From Phialophora verrucosa (lineage: Eukaryota > Ascomycota > Eurotiomycetes > Chaetothyriales > Herpotrichiellaceae): a DNA stretch of 64,000 nt. Shown here in pieces: positions 34,470 to 45,003 of this stretch; the first letter of the stretch is position 1; every line of letters starts with the position of its first letter. The notes beneath the pieces are model-generated. The model did no database searches, was not told the origin of the DNA, and saw only the letters and a program-made list of their open reading frames with translations. The position numbers and the translations under genes were made by a program. The stretch is taken from contig MSED01000007.1 in assembly GCA_002099365.1 (NCBI GenBank), forward strand, positions 1,302,001-1,366,000. The letters run 5' to 3'.

Positions 34470-35970
34470 CTAGCTGCACGCACCCATGGTATACGCGCTG
34501 TCGATATCCGTGGGGATCAACCCCGCCGCGACACCCATCTTGTAGTCCCAACGCGGGTCATTGAGGCTGCCTGACGTCTTCCACGTCCAGAAGACCTGCA
34601 CGCATAGTTAGTTGTTGATCGTCAAATATCGGAGACCATAGTGGAGAGGAAAAGGGAGAGGGGTGGGCATGGCATGATATGGTATGGTTTGGCATAGGAT
34701 AGGATGGGAACAGTATAGCATAGCGAGCATAGCGCAGCAGCACCAAAACGTACCCAACCCTGCGCCGTCTTCTCGTACGACATGACCTGCGCGGCCCACC
34801 ACTTGCGGTAAAAGTCCTTGTTTTCATCCTTGCTCGGGTTCCACTCATCCGTCCACTGCACGTCGGTCGCGACGGACAGGGACCATTCGCCCACGAAGAC
34901 GGGCCAGTTGCCGGACCGGTTGTCGCTGCACGAGAACCGGATGTACGCGTCTTTTTCCTCGGCGACGCCCGCGTACTTCACGTACTGGTGGTCGTCATAC
35001 GCCACGAGGTTCAGGTCCGGGATATGCTGTTTGGGGTCGCCGGACCCCCATTTCTGGTCCATCATCATAATGGAGAGCTGCGAGTCCGAGGGGACTTTCA
35101 GGGAGGATTCGACGCTGCGGATCTTCGACCCACGCCGTTGCGTAGTAGGTCTAACGTGACGAATGCTGGGCGTTAGCGATCTTTGATATCAACGGTCATT
35201 ACGCAGCGATGAAACCACGCGTCGACCTGCTCCACTCTGTTCACTCACCTGGCGCATGCTGTCCGTGTTTGCTTTCGCGTTGGGGTATTTCGTTGTGTCA
35301 GAATTGCGTTCCGGCTCGTTGACCAGTTCCAGCGTACCGACCGTCGAGTACGCGGGATTGATGTGGACTTTATTCGTCATCCACTCGAGCCACTAGTACG
35401 CTCGGTCGTAGTTGTAGGTGCTGTAGAAGCCAGGGTTCGGGTTGAGTTGGCCGGTGAAGGGGTCTGTGGCCTGGGCTCCGGGCACGCCGTGGAGGACGAT
35501 GATCACGTAGAGGCCGGCGTCTTTAGCCCAGCCGACGACTTCGTCAAAGAGAAATTGAGTGATAAGATCAGCCTGGAGCGAGATTCTCGACCTACCGTGA
35601 AGTCATCCTTTGTGATCCACGAACCCCAGTGTCCCTGGAAGTCGCTGTTGGCTTTGTCGTGATCGTTGATCGACGAGACGCAATCGAATTCCGACTTGCT
35701 GGAACAGCCGAACCCTTTGAAGACATCGTCGGACAGCCAGTCCTCGACAACAAACAGCGATCCCAAATTGACGCCTCGGATAGTGTTCTTGTCGTTTCCG
35801 TAGTCGTGGGGAAGATATCGTTTGCTCCACAGTCCTGCCTCGTGGAGGCTGCTTCGGTTGAAGAGATCAACTCCCTCTCGCGAGATGATCTGTCGATGCT
35901 CGCCGGGCAGCCAGGCCCAGGAACTGGAGACGAGAAGCGAAGTGAAAAGAGCGTGCCGGTTCAAAAGCAT
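34470..35970 (-). pseudogene. GH5 beta-1,6/beta-1,3-glucanase pseudogene
   Basis: Remnant of a secreted cell-wall glucanase. The N-terminus has a signal peptide (residues 1-19), then IRGVNLGSLFVVEDWL and FQGHWGSWITKDDF, matching fungal GH5 endo-1,6-beta-glucanases. Later fragments keep LHGVPGAQ, the acid/base segment LELVNEPE, KWGSGDP, the nucleophile segment GEWSLSV and a final exon with VFWTWKT. Three lesions break it. First, about 40 residues normally lying between DDF and the GWA-DAGLY strand (the GLNTxRIPxGYW block) are missing, with only about 55 bp left there (35540-35596). Second, a TAG at 35393-35395 interrupts the frame right before WLEWMT. Third, one extra base at about 35129-35131 shifts the frame between TYYATAW and SKIRSVESS. 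The remaining introns still look intact. I annotate it as non-functional. Confidence 0.8.
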
Positions 35971-36788
35971 GTTGTTAGAGAGTGAGTGGACGTAAAGGAA
36001 AGACTGGGTGGTCGATGGTCGACTAGCGAGAGGCTGAAGGCTGAAGGGTCAATCAACCCATGACGGATTTTCAATCTCTGGTATATAAGATATCCATGGC
36101 CCAAATAACATGTCAATACATGGATGACTTAGCAACGTTGCTAGTCCGGTTTCAGTATCTTCGATATCAGGGCAACGATTACTCCGTCCTCCGAGTGTGG
36201 AAACCGGTTTCAAGCCCCAAGGAGCGAGAATTGCAATTTGGCAAAAGATGTCGATCAAGCTGTGCAGCCCGGATTGTCGCCGGCGCTGGGACCAGCATGC
36301 GAAGCTATCAGAAAAAGGACTGACGAGAAGCATGTCGAAATGGAAGACGGTTCCAATCACATCCTCCTCGTAACAGTCAGATATTCTGCTCATCGTCGCT
36401 GGCATCGGCTGCTGGCGTTGCTATCCTGCCCTGTAGCTGCATCGGCTCTGCTCGTACTAAGTCCATGATCGTGCTTTCAAAAGCAGGAGACTTCAGGATT
36501 TGAGCAGCCGGGAATGTTGAGTCGCTGACAGTCGTCGAGGGCGCCTACTGTACCAGTGCTTGCCCAAAAGGCCCCAGTCGCGGGAGCTGGACCAGAATCC
36601 TCCTTTCTACCGACCTGCGCCCGTCTGGCCTATTCAAGGCCTGCTCGGGGCTAGAGTGTTCTTTACTCAAGCCTTCCATCCCACTCGAAATCTGTCTGTC
36701 ACAATCTCCTCTTCGCACGTTGATTTCCTGCATAGTGATACATCCCTTCACCAACAGTCATCCTTTGACCAACACAGCTCGTTCAAGA
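35971..36788. promoter_or_regulatory. Divergent flank of the GH5 pseudogene and the Cys-rich membrane protein
   Basis: About 820 bp of non-coding sequence upstream of both genes. Small frames look random. No specific element is recognised. Confidence 0.4.
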
Positions 36789-38011
36789 ATGCTGTACCGG
36801 ACCCTTTTTGCCTTGTGTTTTGTCACGGCCTCCTCTCTGGCTGCCCAGACGAAGAAGACATGTTACAGTCAGGATGGATAGGAGCTCGACAGTTGGTAAA
36901 GGCAATTCTCTGCGGCCAAGAATGCTAATGTTCTCAGGCCGGTTCCAACCTTGTAACCCCGATGCTGAATTCAGCGCTTGCTGTGCGTTGAATGGTACCG
37001 ATGGACAAAATGACATCTGCATGGACTCGGGTCTTTGTATGTCGACATCAGGCTGGTTCTCGACATATCTTTGGGCAAATGGATGCACTGGTACGTACAC
37101 TGGTGCGTTTCGCTTGCAGAGCATTGGCTAATGATCCATGGCAGATCCGACTGGCAAAGCCAAAGCATGCCCCCAGCAATGCAATTTCAGTATGCACGAT
37201 CAATAGCCTGGTCAAGGACTGCGTTAACCACATTGAACAATGCCGTCCGGATACTCATTCAACATTCTTCAATGCGATGCCAACAACGGTTCTTTCTGCT
37301 GTCGATCAGGCAGTGACGAGGTATCAGACGAGAGCCCCTTGGTGTCTCCCTGTGCTCAATTCTGATCAGGACAATTGCTGCACCACGGAATCGCGGATTT
37401 TCCAGGCCGACACAACTATTGGGCAAATACTCCTGCCAGGAACCGACCAGGTCGTGAACACAACTTATAGCACGAGTATGTCGCAGAGAAACAACCGGTG
37501 CGAGATGATGTGCCTGTTTAACACGTTTGTAGTTTTGGCGAGTTCGTCAAAAGACCACGGCGGTGTCGTCGGTAGTGTCGTCGGCGGAGTCCTCGGGGCC
37601 GCTCTGATCGCTACCCTGATCGCGCTGTTCACGGTGTTACGGAGCCGGAAATCCTTGCGAAATGATTACAGCAGCCTCCAACAAGACCGAGATGCTCTGC
37701 TACAACAGGGGTTAAACGAAAAGGCTGCCCTTCAGCAAGAGCTTGAGCAACAAAGATTGGCATACCAACAGTATCAGATGCTCCAAGCCCCACTGTATAC
37801 GCCGGCACAGCAATACCCCGCGGTTTATTACCAGCCTTCGGCAGCGCTTCCGATGGTAACGCCCACAGATTCTCAGGGATACCCTACCGAAGTGTCTAGC
37901 CTGGCAAGGCCAGTCGAGATGGACACTCTGAGAGGAGCTAGTGAGTTGTCAGATGAGACAGCGGCTCAGAAGGTGGAAAGAATTGATGAGTCGCCGAAGA
38001 AGGCTGACTGA
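36789..38011 (+). CDS. Secreted-type Cys-rich single-pass membrane protein
   Basis: A signal peptide (about 1-19, MLYRTLFALCFVTASSLAA) is followed by a cysteine-rich ectodomain (PCNPDAEFSACC, DSGLCMSTSGW, ANGCTDPTGKAKACPQQC, NGSFCCRSGSDE, DNCCTTESRIF). A Gly/Val-rich transmembrane helix comes next (VVGSVVGGVLGAALIATLIA). The cytoplasmic tail is Gln-rich and coiled-coil-like, then Pro/Tyr-rich. This is a common fungal plasma-membrane layout of unknown function, possibly sensory or adhesive. Confident intron boundaries are 37091 to the acceptor at about 37144 and 37321..37369. Two junctions are troublesome. The first exon's expected donor after CYSQDG reads GA instead of GT, so splicing at 36868 (GTCAGG) is assumed. 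No AG acceptor exists between CPQQCNF and the CDANNGSFCC frame (37190-37280). Either splicing is unusual there or the gene is damaged. Confidence 0.6.
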
Positions 38012-38222
38012 CGGATGATCGGATGGCTACCGTCTCCGAGGGTGAAAAAAATGATAGAAAATGATTGTGGGCTTGTCGTGTCGCAGAGGTGGATGGAACT
38101 GTGTTGGCTTTCTGGGCGGAACGCTGATGGCATTTTCTCCATTCTACCCTATTCGACAAACCTGACCTTGATGGATTGACGGCACTAAGGTCCTTTCTGA
38201 GCGCTTGGGTTTTAGGCCGTAA

Positions 38223-39548
38223 CTAGTCAAAGGTGATTTTCTTGCCCTGAAAGGAGGCCTGTTTCTGATCCTGCATTTTTCGTCTCTTCGCGGCTTCCCA
38301 GGAAGGGTGAATGGGTCCTTGGTCATCTCTCGATTTTGGCTTGTCGGAATTCAGTGTCCGACCCGCACGAGGGGTCGAGGAATCTCCCATCCGCTTCGGA
38401 GGGACAGTTCTCTTGTGAAACCGGCCCTTTGGAAGATTTCGTTCGCCCACTGCCCCCCTCTTTGCGTCCCAGCCCGCACTCCTCGCGTCCTGAGGTTTCT
38501 GTTTCCCGAGGTGTTTTGCATTTTCTCCATACTTGAGCTCGGCGATTTGCTGGCGTGCGCGTTGGCCACGTCGGTTCTTCCGCGGTTTTGGCAATGCCGG
38601 CCCATGTCGCCGATCTGCGTCGTCTTCAGAATCCGACCCAGAATAATAGCCTCCAAGGCTGAGAGATGGGAGAAAAGCGGTCGTGCTAGTCTTCTGTCGC
38701 AAATGTGTCGCGGGACGCCGGCCTTCATCAGCAGGCTCGGGGGACTTGCTTGGAGTTGGCGATAATGAAAGATTCTCGGTTGCGGCCAACCTTTCACGGT
38801 CGGTACTTTGAATCCCTTTTCCCCGCGGTGACAACGCCGGGATGCCGGTGCTGTCATAATCGGAATCCTCGTCCGAGGAAGCCAGCCGACCTTTTGCATT
38901 TTCGAATATCTCTTCGTCCATTTCATCCGATCCTAAATCCTGGTCCTCGCGGGGATCAACATGGCCTTCCACGTCACCGGCTGAGAAGCCATCGAAATCA
39001 CTATCCACTTTAGGTTCTGCTTTCTCCTTGCTCGCTTTGCTGACCGGTTTTTCTGTTCCTGTGGACCCGGGTGGCGCGCCCTGGGGGATACCAAGAACAG
39101 CATATATCGACTTCATGATCTCCGGTAGCGCCTGTTTGACGGGGTTTGAGTTGAACAATCTGCCAACCACATTGGCCTCTGCGCCGGGCTTGACATTGTC
39201 CAGTACGGGCTCCGCTCCGTAGGCTTTGATAAAGGTTGGGTGCTCTCTGATACGTTTTGTTTTGAAGAGGTTCTTGAAAAGTCGGATCTTGGCTGTTTTT
39301 TCGAGTTGCAGTTGCTTGAGAACAATGACTTCCTCCCGGAGGCGCAGTAGTATTTGGGGGGCATCGCTAGCAGTCTTTTGACGGCGGCCAAGTTTCTGTC
39401 TCTCAAAGCCTCTAGCAAGCTTGAGCGCGTTGTGCAGAGCCTTCACACCCTGGCCTGTCTTGGCCTTCAGTCTGGAGACTTTTAATTCTACATTTTCGTC
39501 ATCGTTGTCGAGCGCTCCGGTGCTGTCTTCTCGCTTCCTTTTGAGCAT
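38223..39548 (-). CDS. bud22: Bud22/SRFBP1-family ribosome biogenesis protein
   Basis: Single exon of 441 residues. Bud22 acts in the nucleolus in processing of small-subunit pre-rRNA; loss in yeast gives fewer 40S subunits and altered bud sites. The N-terminal half is helical and basic (ELKVSRLKAKTGQGVKALHN, then LLRLREEVIVLKQLQLEKT), matching the BUD22 domain. The middle is acidic and Ser-rich. The C-terminus carries the conserved ending HPSWEAAKRRKMQ...SFQGKKITFD. It is convergent with the Cys-rich membrane gene, with only 211 bp between the stop codons. Confidence 0.9.
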   Translation of the reverse strand: MLKRKREDSTGALDNDDENVELKVSRLKAKTGQGVKALHNALKLARGFERQKLGRRQKTASDAPQILLRLREEVIVLKQLQLEKTAKIRLFKNLFKTKRIREHPTFIKAYGAEPVLDNVKPGAEANVVGRLFNSNPVKQALPEIMKSIYAVLGIPQGAPPGSTGTEKPVSKASKEKAEPKVDSDFDGFSAGDVEGHVDPREDQDLGSDEMDEEIFENAKGRLASSDEDSDYDSTGIPALSPRGKGIQSTDRERLAATENLSLSPTPSKSPEPADEGRRPATHLRQKTSTTAFLPSLSLGGYYSGSDSEDDADRRHGPALPKPRKNRRGQRARQQIAELKYGENAKHLGKQKPQDARSAGWDAKRGAVGERNLPKGRFHKRTVPPKRMGDSSTPRAGRTLNSDKPKSRDDQGPIHPSWEAAKRRKMQDQKQASFQGKKITFD

Positions 39549-40275
39549 GGTCCCCAGCCAAGAGTGGGCTCGCTACGAGCCAGCCTGGACAGTGCCGACT
39601 TGGAACAAAATAACGCTCGAATGGTCAATCCAGGTCAGGCGCGACGGGGAGCTGAAGTTGAAGTGAGGTGTGAATGAAGGCTTTGGTAGGTGCTTGGCAA
39701 ATTTTGGTTTTTGCTTATGTAACCTTTCTGCCTTTCCAGGGACGCATGGCACTTACAGCTCGTAGTAGGGGCCTTGCAGGGATTGGTAGGCGGAACAACA
39801 CCTACGAGTAATGGTTACTGTAGGTGATAGTGGAGAAGTTACTCGTACCCATGAGGCTGGGCAGCTGGTGCAGAGGGCTGCCTCGGGCGGACTTCAGTGC
39901 CCTTCCTTCATGCCTGATTGGGGCTGGCCTAGGGCCTTGGAAGTCATGCACACGCCCAGAACGAGCAGTGGAGTGCCCGCCCCAACCACTCATGGGTGGA
40001 GGGGCCTTTGGACTCCTGAATCTGACCACCGTCATGGCCAGCCACTCTCGGCGCAGGCTTGAGGCTGAGGCGCGACCAGCTGAGGGAGCTGGACACACTT
40101 CCATCTCGCCAACACAGGCTGCCATTTAACAGTCTCGTGCAAAGGACGGACAGATATTATCTTCTCTGTTTCTTCAGCTTGACCCCAGACTCAACCTTCA
40201 ACAATTTTGCACCTTGACTTGCTGACGATATTATTCGAGACCTCGTGTGGAATCCGCTCCCACGCGTTAACAATC
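39549..40275. promoter_or_regulatory. Divergent promoter between bud22 and the polytopic membrane protein
   Basis: About 730 bp with no gene. Short chance frames occur on both strands around 39800-40130. Confidence 0.4.
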
Positions 40276-41500
40276 ATGGCACTCGGCGTGCCCAAGGTTC
40301 TGCTCATCTTGCTGTCCGTGGCCGGGTTTTGGACGCTTTGGGGCTTTCCATATCAGAATGGGTTGCTCAAAATCCTGGGTCACCAAACGGAACCTGGCGC
40401 TGTCATTCCCGGGCCTACCACAGCGCCCATGAAACAAACCTACACTGGCATTGGTGCGCTGGACAAGCAGTTGACAGTCTTGGTCAGCTTCTTCTACACG
40501 GCAATTGATGGGAATCGAGCCGATGTCTCGTTGTCATTTCTCTACCTTGGAGGACAGGTCCTTGCGTCCTGGATCCTGGTCATGATAGAGGGCCTCAGAA
40601 ACGGCAACCGAGGGAAGTTCATAATTACTGCGTAAGTTTCAGCCTCGCATGACCGTCCCATTCTTTGGCCTGACAGTCTTTAGCACGACGTTGTTTGGAG
40701 TCGGTGTTGCAATTGTAGGCTATGCCTGCGTCGCGCCTCTTTGGTTCGCGTTTCATCTTTGGACGTCGCCCACAGTTCGCGAGCCAAAGGACTACCAACT
40801 CTATGTCGACGCACCAGTCAAGATCGCCCTGATTCCGATCAGCATCTTGGTCGGGTTCGGCCTTCCATCCATCCTGATGTGCCTACCAGCACCAACGCTC
40901 GTTTCATTTGAGACCAAGCAAACTTGGACTGGAATTCAACAGGGTTGGTCGATCTGGATAGGGCTGACCCAGCTTATCCTGACCATCATTGCCCTAAACG
41001 TGGACCAACGAGCCTCGATCTTGACCGAACCCGACAAGAGATTGAAAACTGTCCGTTACCTTCGGCTTGCGTATCCATTTGCTATCTTGTCATCAGCTGG
41101 ATCTCACCTGGCTGCGCTAACTCTGTCAACACTGGCCTACCTGTTTCCGGTCTTATTCAGCGCCAAGTATCTTCCGCAACTACAGCCCGACAGGGTCTTC
41201 GGACCTGTCGTCCCGTTTGGACAGCCGCAGGTCCAGACTTTGGCCGACGGCGCGCTTTGGTTCCTTCAATGGGACATCATTGTTGGCGTCTCTGGGGCCC
41301 TTCTGTGGGCGTTGACGCTACGAGTTGCTGCTAAACATGAGCAGGCAACAATTGCTCAGAGCGTTGTTGGCGCCGCCAAAATTGCGCTGCTCACAGCCCT
41401 ACTTGGACCCTGCGGAACTGCCGCCGTCGCCGTTTGGGGCCGTGATGAACTGGTTTTTGGACATGCAAACGCCGAAACAAAGAAGAGCAAAAGCTTGTAA
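40276..41500 (+). CDS. Polytopic membrane protein of unknown function
   Basis: Two exons, 40276..40631 and 40684..41500, with a 52 bp intron (GTAAGT..TTTAG) joined in phase 2, give 390 residues. About seven to eight hydrophobic segments are spread over the length: residues 5-25, 73-90, 95-112, 119-143, 166-190, 215-235, 250-275 and 320-375. Between TM1 and TM2 lies a conserved-looking loop (WGFPYQNGLLKILGHQ), and after TM4 is an LWTSPTVREP segment. The C-terminus is basic (AETKKSKSL). Similar multi-pass fungal proteins occur near secondary-metabolite genes, but no such genes are here. I do not assign a function. The first ATG in frame after an upstream non-ATG stretch was taken as start. Confidence 0.72.
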
Positions 41501-42685
41501 CTTGAGCGCTTCAGGGATCGGGGTACAGCATATTTGCCGCCATTCGGCAAGGCTCGGTTGGCGATATGTTGACTTTCAGGCATTATTCCATGGAAAGGGA
41601 AAGGGGAAATGGTTCGGTAAGACAGCTGGGACAGGCTGATGGAGCCGGTGATGGGTGCTCTAATACAATTGGACAAGGCGATCAAGTGATACTCCCCAAA
41701 GGACGAAAATCATCTGCCCAATATCCATGTTTTTCAGCTGTATGGGACGAGGGCGTTGTATGTAACTGGCACCTTCTGGGTTGCTTAGCAAAATCTTACT
41801 GCTTAGGAAGGGTGAAGTCATGCACGGAATGAGGCGGAGCATTCCCACAAGACCAAGGCATTTTAAGCATTGGCTTGGGCTAATAAGCTTAAAGAAAGCA
41901 TCAGCCGCCGACGCTGGGCTCCCGTAGTGACCGGATCTTCGCTGGAGCAGCCGTGCACCAGTCTGCTTCAGGCTTCCCAGATTTATCAGACTCTGCGCTG
42001 GTGTTTCGGAGGCGAGAGTGCATCAAGATGACTGCCGCTACATACGGTACCTGAATTTGACAGTTCGGGCCGCAATGTTACTCAAGAGGAGCACCGTGAG
42101 GCCAGATTAAAGTGGCACGAGCAAGGACTGGCCCTGCTGACTTTGGGCGGCACCTCATGCACATCTGAGTTTCCCACGGACCAGAAACAGGCCGCATTTT
42201 CGCCTTCGACATCCATCCTGATCCCTCGAGCTCATGCCAGTGAACGCTAAAACAGGAGCAGAGGCTCCCGATTGGAAATTACGCCGATCGAAACAGCAGC
42301 TTACACGAGCTGTGGCGGTGACGCGGACACCTTAGGCTTCCACGGGCTTTACTGTCTCCTGTTTGGATCTCAGCGTTTATTTAGGAGGTGGCTTGTACTA
42401 GTTGACTGGGCCGCTTTCATTTCAACTGGCGCTGAGCGAAGGTCACACAAGGCAACTTGCCTTATAGCTTTTCAATAAATCCGGCCCCTCCTTTTGAGGT
42501 GCACAGCGTTCTGTCCTTCCCGTTTTTCGTGTGGCTGTGTAAGCTACAGTGAAGCAAGATCAACCCTCATCTGGCTGTTTGTTTCGTGTGTATAATACCA
42601 GCGGTGTTTGGTACGTTTCTTCACTTCACTTCACCTCACCCAGAGCTCAACCACCACACTCGTTTTACTCCGGTGAACGCCCACC
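41501..42685. other. Intergenic region upstream of the aspartic protease
   Basis: 1.19 kb with no recognisable gene. It ends in a TTCACTTCACTTCACCTCACC pyrimidine-rich leader immediately before the protease start, typical of a fungal promoter or 5' UTR. Confidence 0.45.
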
Positions 42686-44290
42686 ATGTATCTTCTCGCA
42701 GGAGCTACGATTGTGGCTCTCGCCGGTTCATGTATCGCGTCGCCTGGTTACCTCAAACTTGACTTGCACAGACGAGCTCCCTTGGTCAACCGGCTTGTTC
42801 GCCGACAGAACTCCGATGGGAGCGTCGATGCAACACTGACGCAGAATCAAGGAGTTGAATACCTGGTCAACATCACTGTCGGCACACCTCCACAGTCGCT
42901 TGCTGTCACACTCGATACTGGGTCATCCGATCTGTGGATCCCAGCTGCTTCAGCACCACTCTGTCAGAAGGGTAAATGCGACTTTGGCTCATTTGACCCG
43001 AGCTCATCAAGCACGTATCAGGTTGTCGACCAAGGTGGCTTCAATATCGTAAGCCTTCCGCACATATGTCACTGATAGTGACCATGGACTCACTGCATGA
43101 CGACGCATCGCTAACTCGTCATTCGCTAGACTTACGCCGCTGTAGGTGATACGGACGCTGGCGACTGGGGTTCTGATACCATTACCATTGACGGCTCCTC
43201 CCCTATCGACAGTCAGCAGATTGGAGTGGCGAGTGCGCTTTTCGACCCTCATGGAGTGATGGGAGTGGGATATGACACTAACGAAGCAAACAACGATGGC
43301 CCGGACGGGGTGTATCCGTCGGTGATGGACAATCTCGTGAAGTCGGGAATCATTGACCGCAAAGCCTTCAGCCTGTACTTGAATGACCTCGAAGCGAGCA
43401 CGGGCTCAATCATCCTTGGCGGGATTGACACAACCAAATATACCGGAGACTTGGTCACTCTTCCCCTTCAGCCTAGTCCCGATGGTCTCGTAAAGGAGTA
43501 CTATGTCGCTTTGACCAGTGTCTCCTTCACCGACTCCACAGGTGAAACCACCCAAGTATCGCCAGAAGGGTACTCTCAAGCCACGCTGCTGGATTCGGGG
43601 ACGACCAACAGTTATTTGACCAACGACGTCTTCACGGCTTTGGCTCTTGGATTCGGAGCAACCCTGGATGTCCAGGGGGGCACTTATCTGATACCCTGCA
43701 GCCTTTCCAATGGCAATGGCACAATCAACTATTCATTCGGTGGTGAGGGGGGAATCACAATTCAAGTTCCTCTAGCGAACATAGTCGGTGGGATGGAATA
43801 CTCATCAGAGAATTTCGACGATCCGTCAGGTGGTTGCGTGCTGGCCATGGGGACCGCGGGTGACAGTGGGGGCTTCAGTATCCTGGGTGACAGTTTCCTC
43901 AGAAGTGCTTACGCAGTTTTCGACCTGGAGAACCAAGTTGCAGCTCTTGCCCAGGCAGACGAGAACAAAGCGTCTACCAGCAACATCGTGGTTATTCCCA
44001 CAGGCACGGCAATCCCCAGTGCAACAGCTACCGCGACGGCCACCGGAACGCAACTGACTGACATCCCGGTTGAGACACAGATACCGGAACCTAGTCTTTC
44101 GGGATCAAGCTTGATCTTGGCGGGAACGCCAACTTTCAACTTGGGCATCTCTTCATCGACAGCAACAGCTGGATCGGGCTCGGGGTCGGGATCGTCACCC
44201 TCAGGATCGCCTAACGCAGGTAATCACGCGGCGGTCCCGACGGCGGCGCTGCTGGGACTGGGTCTGGCAGCAGGTATCATGGGCCTTTAG
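42686..44290 (+). CDS. Secreted, probably GPI-anchored pepsin-like aspartic protease (yapsin type)
   Basis: Two exons, 42686..43048 and 43130..44290, with an 81 bp intron joined in phase 0, give 507 residues. A signal peptide (about 1-18) is followed by a propeptide ending near a dibasic VRRQ site. The peptidase A1 fold has the catalytic Asp motifs DTGSSDLW (about residue 78) and LLDSGTTNS (about 275), plus the family's GFSILGDSFLRSAYAVFD near the end of the domain. After about 400 the chain is Thr/Ala- and Ser/Gly-rich, a likely O-glycosylated stalk. It ends in a hydrophobic helix (AALLGLGLAAGIMGL) preceded by small residues (PNAGNHAA), consistent with a GPI-attachment signal. It should sit at the cell surface or wall and process exported proteins. 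Start context ccaccATG. Confidence 0.9.
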
Positions 44291-45003
44291 CAACTGACCA
44301 AAGACTTGTAAGCAACTTGTACTGAGATACGGAGCGCGAAAGCGTTCAGGATGATACGCAATAGACATCTAGCGGAAGGTCGCAAAAGAATCAGACCCAC
44401 GTGTACATAGATGTGTACCACACCGCTCTTTCCAAGTCGCTTTCAAAAGAGCCCCGAATCCCACGCAGGTCGCGTTAGTCACCAGGCATAGTCGCTTTTG
44501 GGATTTCATTTCTTGACCTTTTCCTGTGCAATACATTTGGATGACGACGTCGTTCACATCCCGCTCTGCCACAGGCGACATATGCCCTCATACAGAGTTT
44601 ACGGAGGCATGATGCCTTCCCTATCGCGCGCCGCCCGTAGCGGCACGGGGGGCCGTGATTGGTTACAAGGCCTCCCTCAGCATCATCGGAAGTTATCGAC
44701 AAGCTGCGACGTGACTTGACTTCTACCCCTCCAACGAAAGCTTTCGACTTCCCAATCTTCTGTACACTCAAACCGCGTTCGCTCAGACACCTCGCATTCT
44801 CAGAGAGCAAGCTATCGATAATCTGCGGCGAAGCCATCGAATAGCTGACGCGATGATTTCCGGTTGACTCATCCAGTCCCTTCTCGGTCCGCTTCCTTGT
44901 CTCCGCTCGACCTTTGCGCCTTTAAACACGCCGTGATCCATCGAGGTTACAGCGAGGCGCGGACGAGGTCATCGGAGGCATTGTCATAGTCCCTGTCTAC
45001 CAC
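44291..45003. promoter_or_regulatory. Promoter region of the ankyrin-RCC1-BTB gene
   Basis: About 710 bp. A minus-strand frame at 44837..44475 starts with a plausible Met but overlaps a similar plus-strand frame, and neither shows a family. It is treated as non-coding. Confidence 0.4.

Noticed and set aside
36992..37369. Continuous plus-strand frame running through the 5' half of the Cys-rich membrane gene
   Set aside because: It lacks the signal peptide and scrambles the cysteine motifs that appear in the spliced frames. Only its part after 37370 is coding.
44475..44837. Minus-strand frame of 120 codons starting with MASPQ
   Set aside because: It overlaps an equally plausible plus-strand frame, shows no family signature and lies in the promoter region of the BTB gene.
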